Source of the DNA: CADCTB01 sp035494015
GTDB lineage: Bacteria > Actinomycetota > Acidimicrobiia > Acidimicrobiales > AC-14
DNA length: 57,229 bases
Direction: 5' to 3'
Assembly: GCA_035494015.1 (NCBI GenBank)
Contig: DATJHJ010000050.1
Coordinates: 1 to 57,229, forward strand
Below the pieces are notes generated by a model. It had not been told where the DNA came from. It did not search any database and saw nothing but the letters and a program-made list of their open reading frames with translations. The stretch's first letter is position 1. The number at the start of each line of letters is the position of its first letter. The translations under genes and the position numbers were made by a program. Of this stretch, positions 49,024 through 57,054 are shown in pieces.

Positions 49024-49812
49024 ATGCCGGACCCGACCAGGGAGGGGGCGTTCCCGTCGCCCGGGGCGTCGCCCTGGTCGCCTGGTTCGGCGCTCCCCGC
49101 CAACGGCGAGAGCCCCGGCCCACCAGCCAACGGGAACGGCGCCGCCGCTCCCAGCCCCCGCAGCCCACGCCGGGTCCCCGAGGCCACCGTCGCCCGGCTG
49201 CCCGTGTACCTGCGCAGCCTGCTCGAGGTGGCCGACGCCCACACGGTGACCATCTCGTCGGAGCGGCTGGCCGAGATGGCGGGCGTGAACGCGGCCAAGG
49301 TGCGCAAGGATCTGTCGTACCTGGGCTCCTACGGGACCCGGGGGGTCGGCTACGACGTCCAGTTCCTGCTCCTGCACATCAACCGGGTCCTGGGCCTGAC
49401 CCAGGACTGGCCGGTGGTCATCGTCGGGATCGGGAACCTGGGCCACGCCCTGGCCAACTACCGGGGCTTCTCCGCCCGTGGCTTCCGCATCGCCGCCCTG
49501 GTCGACGCCGACCGGTCCAAGGTGGGCGAGATCGTGGCCGACCTGCCCGTCCGCCATCTGGACGAGCTGCCGGCCATCGCCGCCGACCAGGCCATCGCCA
49601 TCGGCATCGTCGCCACCCCGGCCTCGTCGGCCCAGGAAGTGGCCGACCTGTTGGTGGCCGCCGGGGTCACGTCCATCCTCAACTTCGCCCCCGCGGTGAT
49701 CTCGGTGCCCCGCGGGGTATCCCTCCGCAAGGTCGACCTGTCAATCGAGCTCCAGATCCTGTCCTTCTACCAGCAGCTGCGGGAGGTCGCCCCCCGCGTG
49801 GTCGAGCTCTGA
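49024..49812 (+). CDS. rex: Redox-sensing transcriptional repressor Rex
   Basis: 262 aa. An N-terminal Pro/Gly-rich extension of about 48 residues comes before the winged helix (VPEATVARLPVYLRSLLEVA, AAKVRKDLSYLGSYGTRGVG), then the Rossmann domain VVIVGIGNLGHALANYRGFS and the C-terminal domain-swapped helix ELQILSFYQQLREV. Rex senses NADH/NAD and represses respiration genes; in actinobacteria it often heads a rex-hem operon, as here. Confidence 0.95.
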   Translation: MPDPTREGAFPSPGASPWSPGSALPANGESPGPPANGNGAAAPSPRSPRRVPEATVARLPVYLRSLLEVADAHTVTISSERLAEMAGVNAAKVRKDLSYLGSYGTRGVGYDVQFLLLHINRVLGLTQDWPVVIVGIGNLGHALANYRGFSARGFRIAALVDADRSKVGEIVADLPVRHLDELPAIAADQAIAIGIVATPASSAQEVADLLVAAGVTSILNFAPAVISVPRGVSLRKVDLSIELQILSFYQQLREVAPRVVEL

Positions 49813-49823
49813 TGGTCGCAGTC

Positions 49824-49845
49824 ACTCGCTCGCTTCGCTCGCTCC
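49824..49845 (+). repeat. CTCG-rich simple repeat between rex and the siroheme gene
   Basis: A short (CTCG)n-like run, CTCGCTCGCTTCGCTCGCTC. It has no internal pairing. Similar runs are common in GC-rich bacterial genomes. Confidence 0.35.
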
Positions 49846-49867
49846 GTCTCCGGACAGGTGGCTGCTG

Positions 49868-50488
49868 ATGCAGTACCCCGTCAACCTCGTGCTCGACGGC
49901 CGGCCCTGCCTGGTCGTGGGCGGGGGCCACATCGCCCTGCGCAAGGTCGAGGGGCTGCTGGCGTGCGGCGGGTGGGTGACGGTGGTGGCGCCGCGGATCG
50001 TCGGCGAGCTGCGGGGGTTGGCCGGCGTGACCTGCGAGGAGCGGGGGTGGCGCCCGGCGGACATGGAGGGCATGTGGCTGGTGATCGCGGCCACCGACGA
50101 CCCAGGGGTGAACCGCGCCGTGTACGAAGCGGGCGAAGCGGCCGGGATCTGGGTCAACGGGGCCGACGACCCGGCCAACTGCTCGTTCACCCTGCCCTCC
50201 GTCGTGCGCCGCGGCGACCTGCAGGTCACGGTGTCGACCGGGGGCCGGAGCCCGGCCCTGGCCACCTGGCTGCGCCGCCGCCTCGAGGGCGAGATCGGCC
50301 CGGAGTACGCCGCCCTGCTCGAGCTGCTGGCCGCCGAGCGGGAAGGTCTGAAGGCGGCCGGGCGTTCCACAGAGGGTCTCGACTGGCAGTCTGCGCTCGA
50401 CTCCGACATGCTCGGTCTCATCCGGGATGGTGAACTTGTCCGTGCACGTGAACGATTGCTGACATGTCTGTCGTCGTCGTCGGACTGA
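49868..50488 (+). CDS. Precorrin-2 dehydrogenase / sirohydrochlorin ferrochelatase-type protein
   Basis: 206 aa. MQYPVNLVLDGRPCLVVGGG is the start of the CysG N-terminal/Met8p fold, with VAPRIVGELR, IAATDDPGVNRAVYEAG and the catalytic ADDPANCSFTLPSVVRRGDL. It converts precorrin-2 to sirohydrochlorin and may insert iron for siroheme. It overlaps hemA by 25 bp. CobA-HemD downstream provides precorrin-2, so a branch from the heme pathway to siroheme is encoded here. Confidence 0.9.
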   Translation: MQYPVNLVLDGRPCLVVGGGHIALRKVEGLLACGGWVTVVAPRIVGELRGLAGVTCEERGWRPADMEGMWLVIAATDDPGVNRAVYEAGEAAGIWVNGADDPANCSFTLPSVVRRGDLQVTVSTGGRSPALATWLRRRLEGEIGPEYAALLELLAAEREGLKAAGRSTEGLDWQSALDSDMLGLIRDGELVRARERLLTCLSSSSD

Positions 50489-51729
50489 GCCACCGCACCG
50501 CCCCGCTCGAGTTGCTCGAGCGCATGGCGGTCCCCGACGAGCGCCTGCCCAAGGCCCTCGCCGACCTCGTGGCTCGGGACTTCGTGAGCGAGGCCGTCGT
50601 CCTGTCGACCTGCCACCGCATCGAGGTCTACGCGGTGGCCGAGCGCTTCCACGGCGCCATGGCCGACGTGCGCCACTTCCTGTCCGAGCTGTCCTTCGTC
50701 GCCCCCGAGGAGTTCTCGGACCACCTCTACGTCCACTACGACGACGCCGCCGCCGCCCACCTGTTCAGCGTGGCCGCCGGCCTGGACTCGGTGGTGCTCG
50801 GTGAGAGCCAGATCCTGGGCCAGGTCCGCGACGCGTGGGAGCGGGCCCGGGCCGAGGGGGCGGCCGGGTCCCGGCTGTCGCAGCTGTTCCGGCACTCGTT
50901 GGAGGTCGGGAAGCGGGCCCGGTCGGAGACGGCCATCGCCCGGGGGATCACGTCCCTGTCGCAAGCCGCGGTGGCCATGGCCGGCGATCGGCTGGGCGGC
51001 TTGGCCGGCCGGGCCGTCGTCGTGCTGGGCGCGGGCGAGATGGGCGCCGGTTTGGTCGACGAGGTGGCCGAGGCGTCGGTCCCGGGTACCTGCGTCACCG
51101 TGGCCAACCGCACCCGGCCCCGGGCCGAGCGGCTGGCCGAGCGGGCCGGCGGGCGGGCCGTCACCCTCGACGAGCTGCCCGCGGCCCTGGCCGGTGCCGA
51201 CCTGCTGCTGACCAGCACCGGGTCCACGTCGGTCGTGCTGACCGCCGCCGAGGTCAAGCAGGCGCTGGCGGGGCGGCCGGACCAGCCCCTGCTGATCGTC
51301 GACCTGGGCATGCCGCGCGACGTCGACCCCGCGGTGGCCGCCCTCCCCGGCGTCAGCCTGCTGGGCCTGGCCGACGTCGAGACGTTCGTGGACGCCAGCA
51401 TGGAGGAGCGCCGCCGAGAGGTCGTGCCGGTGCGGGCCATCGTGGCCGAGGAGGTCGACCGCTGGGTCGAGGCCGTCACCGCCCGCTTCGCCACCCCCAC
51501 GGTGGCCGCCCTGCGCCAGCGGGCCGAGGACGTCCGCCTGGCCGAGCTGGCCCGCTACCGCAACCGGCTGGCTGACCTGGAGCCGCGCCAGCGGGAGGCG
51601 GTCGAGGCCCTGACCCGCAGCCTGCTGGGCAAGCTCCTCCACGACCCCACCGTCCGCCTCAAGGACGCCGCCGGCTCGGCCAAGGGCGACCGCCTGGCCG
51701 GCGCCCTACGCGAACTGTTCGATCTCTAG
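50464..51729 (+). CDS. hemA: Glutamyl-tRNA reductase
   Basis: 421 aa. First enzyme of tetrapyrrole synthesis in the C5 pathway; reduces glutamyl-tRNA to glutamate-1-semialdehyde with NADPH. GLSHRTAPLELLE at the start, catalytic Cys in VVLSTCHRIEVYA, GEMGAGLVDEVA nucleotide loop, LPGVSLLGLADVETFV and the C-terminal dimerisation helix. The residue after the catalytic Cys is His where Asn (TCNR) is usual. Confidence 0.95.
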   Translation: MSVVVVGLSHRTAPLELLERMAVPDERLPKALADLVARDFVSEAVVLSTCHRIEVYAVAERFHGAMADVRHFLSELSFVAPEEFSDHLYVHYDDAAAAHLFSVAAGLDSVVLGESQILGQVRDAWERARAEGAAGSRLSQLFRHSLEVGKRARSETAIARGITSLSQAAVAMAGDRLGGLAGRAVVVLGAGEMGAGLVDEVAEASVPGTCVTVANRTRPRAERLAERAGGRAVTLDELPAALAGADLLLTSTGSTSVVLTAAEVKQALAGRPDQPLLIVDLGMPRDVDPAVAALPGVSLLGLADVETFVDASMEERRREVVPVRAIVAEEVDRWVEAVTARFATPTVAALRQRAEDVRLAELARYRNRLADLEPRQREAVEALTRSLLGKLLHDPTVRLKDAAGSAKGDRLAGALRELFDL

Positions 51730-51733
51730 GGGG

Positions 51734-52627
51734 GTGACGGTGCTGCGCGCCGCCACCCGGGGGAGCCGGCTGGCCCGGGCCCAGACCGAGCTGGTGGCGG
51801 GCTGGCTGGGCGAGGATGTCGAGGTCGAGCCGGTGGTGGTGGAGACGACCGGGGACCGGCGCGCCGACGTGCCCATCTGGGAGCTGGGCGGCCGGGGCGT
51901 GTTCGTCAAGGAGGTCCAGGCCGCCGTGCTGGAGGGCCGAGCCGACTTCGCCGTCCACTCGGCCAAGGACCTGCCCTCGGCCCCCGTCGACGGGCTGGTC
52001 ATCGCCGCCGTGCCCGAGCGGGGCGACGCCCGCGACGCCCTGGTCGGCCGCCGCTTCGAGGCCCTGGCTCCGGGGGCGCGCGTGGGGACCGGCTCGGTCC
52101 GCCGCCGGGCCCAGCTGGCCTGGCTGCGCCCGGATCTGACTTTCGCCGGCCTCCGGGGGAACATGGACACCCGGCTGTCCAAGGCGGGCGACTTTGCCGC
52201 CATCGTGGTGGCCGCTGCCGCCCTCGACCGGCTGGGCCGGATCGCCGACATCAGCGAGGTGCTGTCCACGTCGCTCCTCGTCCCCCAGGTCGGCCAGGGG
52301 GCGCTGGCCATCGAGTGCCGGGCCGACGACGAGGCGACGCTCGCCGCCCTGGCCGCCATCGAGCACGGACCGTCTCGCCGGGCGGTGGACGCCGAGCGGG
52401 CCTGGCTGGCCGAGGTTGGCGGCGGCTGCGACCTGCCCGTGGGCGCCCACGCCAAGGTCGACGGTGAAGGCCGGCTCCGCCTCTCGGCCATGCTGGCCAC
52501 GCCCGACGGCCGGGTCATGCTCCGGGACTCCGGCGAGGGCGACGACCCCGTCGAGCTCGGTCGCCGCCTGGCCCGCCACCTGCTCGACGACGCCGGCGGC
52601 GCCTCCCTCCTCGCCGACCTGCGATGA
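51734..52627 (+). CDS. hemC: Porphobilinogen deaminase (hydroxymethylbilane synthase)
   Basis: 297 aa from GTG 4 bp after hemA. RAATRGSRLARAQTELVAGW starts the fold; FVKEVQAAVLEGRADFAVHS and KDLPSAPVDGL are the substrate region; Cys in EVGGGCDLPVGAHA carries the dipyrromethane cofactor. It joins four porphobilinogens. A palindrome follows 12 bp after the stop. Confidence 0.95.
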   Translation: MTVLRAATRGSRLARAQTELVAGWLGEDVEVEPVVVETTGDRRADVPIWELGGRGVFVKEVQAAVLEGRADFAVHSAKDLPSAPVDGLVIAAVPERGDARDALVGRRFEALAPGARVGTGSVRRRAQLAWLRPDLTFAGLRGNMDTRLSKAGDFAAIVVAAAALDRLGRIADISEVLSTSLLVPQVGQGALAIECRADDEATLAALAAIEHGPSRRAVDAERAWLAEVGGGCDLPVGAHAKVDGEGRLRLSAMLATPDGRVMLRDSGEGDDPVELGRRLARHLLDDAGGASLLADLR

Positions 52628-52638
52628 GCATGCGGGCC

Positions 52639-52681
52639 GAGCGTGCAATCTTGTGGCTCCAGTCCACGACATTGCACGCTC
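52639..52681. repeat. Palindrome between hemC and cobA-hemD (family C)
   Basis: 43 bp: perfect 11-bp arms GAGCGTGCAAT / ATTGCACGCTC with an inner 4-bp stem GTGG/CCAC separated by bulges. It lies inside the operon between hemC (stop 52627) and cobA-hemD (start 52695), so as RNA it could slow transcription or set transcript ends, and it sits 13 bp before the GTG start. Confidence 0.7.
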
Positions 52682-52694
52682 GTGCGCACGGCCG

Positions 52695-54134
52695 GTGACG
52701 GTCTATCTCGTGGGGGCGGGGCCGGGGGATCCCGGCCTGCTCACCTGCCGGGGCGCAGAGCTGCTGGCCCGGGCCGACGTCGTGGTCCACGACCGCCTGT
52801 CGGAGATCACCCTGGTCGACCTGGCGCCGGCCGGGGCCGAGCGGATCGACGTGGGCAAGTCGCCCGGCGGGCCGGTGCACCAGGAGGAGATCAACCGGCT
52901 GCTGGTCGAGCGGGGGCTGCGGGGCCAGGAGGTGGTGCGGCTCAAGGGCGGGGATCCGTTCGTGTTCGGCCGGGGCGGCGAGGAGGCCGAGGCCCTGGCC
53001 GCCGCCGGGGTGGCCTTCGAGGTGGTCCCCGGGGTCAGCTCGGCGGTGGCCGTCCCCGCGTATGCCGGCATCCCGGTCACCCACCGGGGCCTGTCGACCT
53101 CGTTCACCGTGGTCACCGGCCACAGCCGCCACGCGGTCGACAACGACGTGGACTGGGACGCCCTGGCTCGGGCCGCCGACACCATCGTCGTGCTCATGGG
53201 CGTGGCCCACCGGGCCGAGATCGCCGTGCGGCTGCAGGGCGGCGGGCTACCCGCCGACACCCCGGTGGCCGCCGTGCGCTGGGGCACTCGCCCAGGCCAG
53301 CGCACCGTCCGCACCACGCTGTCCGGGCTGGCCGACGTCACCCTGGAGCCGCCGGTCACCCTGGTCATCGGCAAGGTCGCCGGGCTGGACCTGCGCTGGT
53401 TCGAGGGCCGGCCGCTGTTCGGGCGGCGGGTGGTGGTGACCCGGGCCCGGGACCAGGCGTCGTCGCTGGTCGACAAGCTGCGGGCGCTGGGGGCCGAGAC
53501 CGTCGAGCTGCCCACGATTGAGATCGTCGACGCCGGCTCGGGGCTGGCCCGGGTGGCCGGCGCGCTGTCGAGCTACGACTGGGTGGTCTTCACGTCCGTC
53601 AACGCCGTCGACCGGCTGTTCCGCGAGGTGCGCGACGCCCGGGCGTTCGGTACCGCCCGGGTCGCCGCCGTGGGCCCGGGGACGGCCGCCGCCCTCGCCG
53701 CCCGCGGGGTGGTCGCCGACCTGCAGCCGCCGTCCGCGGTGGGCGAATCCCTGGTGGAGGCCTTCCCGGCGGGGGCCGGTGGCGGTCGTCGGGTGCTGCT
53801 GCCCCAGGCCGCGGGCGCCCGGGCGGTGGTGGCCGAGGGCCTGCGGGCCAAGGGGTGGGAGGTCGAGGTGGTCGAGGCCTACCGGACCGTCCCGGCCCGA
53901 CCGTCGCCCGAGGCCCTGGCCGCGGCGGCCAAGGCCGACGCCATCGCCTTCACCTCGTCGTCCACCGTCACCGCCTGGGTGGCCCTCGGCGCCCCGCTGC
54001 CGCCGCTCGTGGCCTGCATCGGCCCGGTCACGGCCGCCACCGCCGCCGAGCAGGGCGTGCCGGTCGGGGTGGTGGCCACGGAGCACACGGTGGACGGCCT
54101 GGTCGCCGCCCTGGTGGCCGCGCTCAGAGGCTGA
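52695..54134 (+). CDS. cobA-hemD: Uroporphyrinogen-III C-methyltransferase / uroporphyrinogen-III synthase fusion
   Basis: 479 aa. Residues 1-240 are the methyltransferase (VYLVGAGPGDPGLLTCRGAE, VVRLKGGDPFVFGRGGEEAE, GVSSAVAVPAYAGIPVTHRG); residues about 245-479 are HemD (VVVTRARDQASSLVDKLRAL, FTSVNAVDRLF, ending AFTSSSTVTAW and HTVDGLVAALVAALR). The fusion is common in Gram-positives and makes both uroporphyrinogen III for heme and precorrin-2 for siroheme. The stop overlaps the convergent DUF6941 gene by 11 bp. Confidence 0.93.
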   Translation: MTVYLVGAGPGDPGLLTCRGAELLARADVVVHDRLSEITLVDLAPAGAERIDVGKSPGGPVHQEEINRLLVERGLRGQEVVRLKGGDPFVFGRGGEEAEALAAAGVAFEVVPGVSSAVAVPAYAGIPVTHRGLSTSFTVVTGHSRHAVDNDVDWDALARAADTIVVLMGVAHRAEIAVRLQGGGLPADTPVAAVRWGTRPGQRTVRTTLSGLADVTLEPPVTLVIGKVAGLDLRWFEGRPLFGRRVVVTRARDQASSLVDKLRALGAETVELPTIEIVDAGSGLARVAGALSSYDWVVFTSVNAVDRLFREVRDARAFGTARVAAVGPGTAAALAARGVVADLQPPSAVGESLVEAFPAGAGGGRRVLLPQAAGARAVVAEGLRAKGWEVEVVEAYRTVPARPSPEALAAAAKADAIAFTSSSTVTAWVALGAPLPPLVACIGPVTAATAAEQGVPVGVVATEHTVDGLVAALVAALRG

Positions 54135-54573
54135 AGGGCGGGTCCTGGGCCGGCTCCTCGACGTTGCCACCGGGGGCGAGCGCCACTTCGAGGGGGATGG
54201 AGCCCATGGCCTCGTCGTTGATGGTGATCACCCACTCGTAGCGGCCGGCCCGCTCGAAGGGGATGGCCTCGAAGGGCAGGGCGATGGGGACGTACGACGG
54301 CGCGCCCGGCGTGGTGCCCGGCGCGTGGCCGACGTTGATGAGCCCGCGGGCCTCGGCGCCCATGGCCTCGCCGTCGCGCATGAGGCTGACCCGGAGGTGG
54401 TGGTCGGTGAGCGCCTCGGAGTAGTCGACCTCGATGACCAGCACGACCGTGAGCCCGGCGTGGGCGGCCGGGAAGGTGTGGGCGTAGATGCGGTCCCATT
54501 GGCCGCCGAAGATGTAGAGCTTGTTCTCGGCCACCCGCGCGGCGTCGGCGATCATGGCGGTCTGGAGCTTCAT
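54124..54573 (-). CDS. DUF6941-like conserved protein
   Basis: 149 aa from ATG at 54573 (TTG at 54582 is possible) with TACGGT 8 nt before it. The opening MKLQTAMIADAARVAENKLY and IFGGQWDRIYAHTFPA, then VVLVIEVDYSEAL, look like an actinobacterial family I recall as DUF6941, of unknown function. Beta-rich with no signal peptide. It is transcribed opposite to the hem genes, diverging from hemB. Confidence 0.55.
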   Translation of the reverse strand: MKLQTAMIADAARVAENKLYIFGGQWDRIYAHTFPAAHAGLTVVLVIEVDYSEALTDHHLRVSLMRDGEAMGAEARGLINVGHAPGTTPGAPSYVPIALPFEAIPFERAGRYEWVITINDEAMGSIPLEVALAPGGNVEEPAQDPPFSL

Positions 54574-54581
54574 CCCCGCCA

Positions 54582-54587
54582 ACCGTA
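54582..54587 (-). promoter_or_regulatory. -10 element of the DUF6941-like gene
   Basis: TACGGT on the minus strand ending 8 nt before the ATG at 54573. Confidence 0.4.
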
Positions 54588-54601
54588 GGCGACGGCCGAC
54601 C

Positions 54602-54607
54602 TACGCT
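54602..54607 (+). promoter_or_regulatory. -10 element of hemB
   Basis: TACGCT ending 8 nt before the hemB ATG at 54616; the opposing DUF6941 -10 is 15 bp away. Confidence 0.45.
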
Positions 54608-54615
54608 GGACGTCG

Positions 54616-55593
54616 ATGAGCTACCCGGCCCGGCGCATGCGGCGGTTGCGGCGCACGCCGGCCCTGCGCCGGCTGGTCGCCGAGACCCGCCTGTCGGTCG
54701 ACGACCTCGTCGCCCCCCTGTTCCTCCGGGAGGGGATCGACGGGCCCCAGCCCATCGCCTCCATGCCCGGCGTGGTCCAGCACACGCGGGAGTCCCTGCG
54801 CAAGGAGGTCCGGGCCCTGGTCGACCTGGGCGTGCCCGCAGTGATCCTGTTCGGCGTGCCGGGGGCCAAGGACGACGAGGGGTCGGCGGCGTGGGACCCG
54901 GCCGGCATCGCCCAGCTCGGCCTGGCCGATATCCGCGACGAGGCGGGCGACGACCTGGTCGTGATGGCCGACCTGTGCCTCGACGAGTACACGTCTTCTG
55001 GCCACTGCGGCGTGCTGGCCGCGGACGGCACGGTCGACAACGACCGGACTCTGGACCTGTACGCCCGGGTGGCGGTGGCCCAGGCCCAGGCGGGCGCCGA
55101 CGTGGTCGCCCCGTCGGGGATGATGGACGGCCAGGTGGGCGTGATCCGCGCCGCCCTGGACTCGGCCGGGTTCGGCTCGGTCGCCATCCTGGCCTACGCG
55201 GCCAAGTTCGCCTCCCCGCTGTACGGGCCGTTCCGGGACGCGGTCGACGTGCGCATCGCCGGCGGCGGCGACCGCAAGCAGTACCAGCAGGACGGGCGGA
55301 ACGGCCGGGAGGCCCTGGCCGAGGTGGCCCTGGACGTGGCCGAGGGGGCGGACCTGGTCATGGTCAAGCCCGCCCTGGCCTACCTCGACGTGATCGCCGC
55401 CGTCCGAGCCCGTTTCGACCTGCCCGTCGCCGCCTACCACGTGTCCGGCGAGTACTCGATGATCAAGGCCGCCGCAGAGCGTGGCTGGATCGACGGGCCG
55501 GCCGTCGCCCTGGAACAGCTCACCGCCATCAAGCGGGCCGGCGCCGACGTCATCCTCACCTACCTGGCCCGGGAGCTGGCCGAAGCCCTGTGA
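54616..55593 (+). CDS. hemB: Delta-aminolevulinic acid dehydratase (porphobilinogen synthase)
   Basis: 325 aa. Joins two aminolevulinates. Schiff-base lysines are in AYAAKFASPLYGPFR and VMVKPALAYLDVI. The active-site metal segment reads DLCLDEYTSSGHCG: the first and third of the zinc cysteines are kept but the second (C in DxCxC enzymes) is Asp. It has its own leaderless-type promoter because the DUF6941 gene interrupts the operon. Confidence 0.95.
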   Translation: MSYPARRMRRLRRTPALRRLVAETRLSVDDLVAPLFLREGIDGPQPIASMPGVVQHTRESLRKEVRALVDLGVPAVILFGVPGAKDDEGSAAWDPAGIAQLGLADIRDEAGDDLVVMADLCLDEYTSSGHCGVLAADGTVDNDRTLDLYARVAVAQAQAGADVVAPSGMMDGQVGVIRAALDSAGFGSVAILAYAAKFASPLYGPFRDAVDVRIAGGGDRKQYQQDGRNGREALAEVALDVAEGADLVMVKPALAYLDVIAAVRARFDLPVAAYHVSGEYSMIKAAAERGWIDGPAVALEQLTAIKRAGADVILTYLARELAEAL

Positions 55594-55610
55594 CGGCGCC
55601 GCCCCCCTCT

Positions 55611-55660
55611 CGTTTTGGCTGCAGTTACCCGCCGATTGGCGGGCAGGTGCAGCCAGAACG
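55611..55660. repeat. Palindromic repeat family B, copy 2 (hemL 5' leader)
   Basis: 50 bp with arms CGTTTTGGCTGCA and TGCAGCCAGAACG and inner ACCCGCC/GGCGGGC. It begins 17 bp after the hemB stop and ends on the base before the hemL ATG, so it supplies the whole leader and there is no room for a separate ribosome-binding site. Confidence 0.8.
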
Positions 55661-56944
55661 ATGACGCGCAACGAGGAGCTGTTCGACCGGGCCCGCGCCG
55701 TGATCCCCGGGGGGGTGGACTCGCCGGTGCGGTCGTTCCGGTCGGTCGGGGGCACGCCGTATTTCGTGGCCCGGGCCGAGGGGGCCTACGTCTGGGACGC
55801 CGACGGGCGCCGGTACACCGACTACGTGCAGTCGTGGGGGGCGTCGATCCTCGGCCACGCCCACCCCAAGGTGGTGGAGGCGGTGCAGCGGGCGGCGGCG
55901 GACGGCACGTCGTACGGGGCGCCCACCGAGCGCGAGGTGCTGCTGGCCGAAGCCATTCGGGAGCGGATGCCGTCGTGCGAACGGGTCCGCCTGGTGTCGA
56001 GCGGGACCGAGGCCACCATGACCGCGGTTCGGGTGGCCCGGGGCTTCACCGGGCGGGACAAGGTCGTGGTCTTCGACGGCTGCTACCACGGCCACTCGGA
56101 CACCCTGCTGGCCGCGGGCGGTAGCGGCCTGGCGACGCACGGGCTGCCCTCGTCCGCCGGGGTTCCGCGGGCGGCGGTGGCCGACACCGTGGTCGTGCCC
56201 TACAACGTGGTCCCGGACATGGGCGGTGACGTGGCCGCCGTGCTGGTCGAGCCGGTGGCGGCCAACATGGGCCTGGTCCCGCCCGTCGACGGGTTCCTGG
56301 CCGGGCTGCGGGCGGCGTGCGACGCGGCCGGCGCCCTGCTGATCTTCGACGAGGTCATCACCGGCTTCCGGGTCGGCCGGGGTGGGGCACAGGAGCGGTT
56401 CGGGATCACGCCCGACCTGACGTGCCTGGGCAAGGTCATCGGTGGAGGCCTCCCGCTCGCCGCCTTCGGCGGCCGGGCCGACGTGATGGCCTGCCTGGCC
56501 CCTGAGGGGCCGGTGTACCAGGCCGGGACCCTGTCCGGGAACCCCTTGGCCACCGCGGCGGGGCTGGCCGTCCTGGACCTGCTGGACGACCCCGCCTACG
56601 TCCAGCTTACCGGGCGGGCCGCCGAGCTGGCCGCCGGCATGTCGTCGGTGATCGCCGAGGCCGGCCTGCCCGTCTCCGTCCCCGTCGTCGGCCCCCTCCT
56701 CGGCCTGTTCTTCAACCCGTCGCCGCCGGTCGACTTCGCCACGTCAAAGGCGTCCGACGCCGGGCTCTACGCCGCCTTCTTCCACGCCATGCTCGACCGC
56801 GGCGTGGCCCTGCCCCCGAGTCCCTTCGAAGCCCTGTTCCCCAGCCTGGCCCACGACAAGCACGAGCTGGAGCGCACCGTCGACCTGGCCGCGGCAGCGG
56901 CATCGGCGGCCGCCCGACCGTTTGGTCAATCGGGGGTCGCATAG
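55661..56944 (+). CDS. hemL: Glutamate-1-semialdehyde 2,1-aminomutase
   Basis: 427 aa PLP enzyme. It forms aminolevulinate from the HemA product. VIPGGVDSPVRSFRSVGGTP is the family opening; the PLP lysine is in CLGKVIGGGLPLAAFGG; FDEVITGFRVG is the cofactor Asp region. The last six residues GQSGVA and the TAG come from palindromic repeat family A, whose other copy ends an unrelated protein. ATG directly follows repeat family B. hemL is thus framed by two different repeats. Confidence 0.95.
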   Translation: MTRNEELFDRARAVIPGGVDSPVRSFRSVGGTPYFVARAEGAYVWDADGRRYTDYVQSWGASILGHAHPKVVEAVQRAAADGTSYGAPTEREVLLAEAIRERMPSCERVRLVSSGTEATMTAVRVARGFTGRDKVVVFDGCYHGHSDTLLAAGGSGLATHGLPSSAGVPRAAVADTVVVPYNVVPDMGGDVAAVLVEPVAANMGLVPPVDGFLAGLRAACDAAGALLIFDEVITGFRVGRGGAQERFGITPDLTCLGKVIGGGLPLAAFGGRADVMACLAPEGPVYQAGTLSGNPLATAAGLAVLDLLDDPAYVQLTGRAAELAAGMSSVIAEAGLPVSVPVVGPLLGLFFNPSPPVDFATSKASDAGLYAAFFHAMLDRGVALPPSPFEALFPSLAHDKHELERTVDLAAAAASAAARPFGQSGVA

Positions 56945-56962
56945 GGCCGCGAATTGACCAAA
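56922..56962 (+). repeat. Palindromic repeat family A, copy 2 (holds the hemL stop codon)
   Basis: 41 bp, TTGGTCAATC ... GAATTGACCAA around GGGGTCGCATAGGGCCGCG. The TAG at 56942-56944 is the hemL stop. It is in opposite orientation to copy 1 at 4751-4791. Confidence 0.8.
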
Positions 56963-57054
56963 CTCGGGGCCGAGTCGTTACGGACCAGCAGGTGAACCGG
57001 AGGCCGGGTTTGCCGTGTCCGGCGATCATGTGACCCGACGGTCTCCCGGATAGG

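Noticed and set aside
49824..49845. CTCG-rich run as a hairpin terminator for rex
   Set aside because: The strand has no GCGAG to pair with CTCGC, so it cannot fold; treated as a simple repeat.
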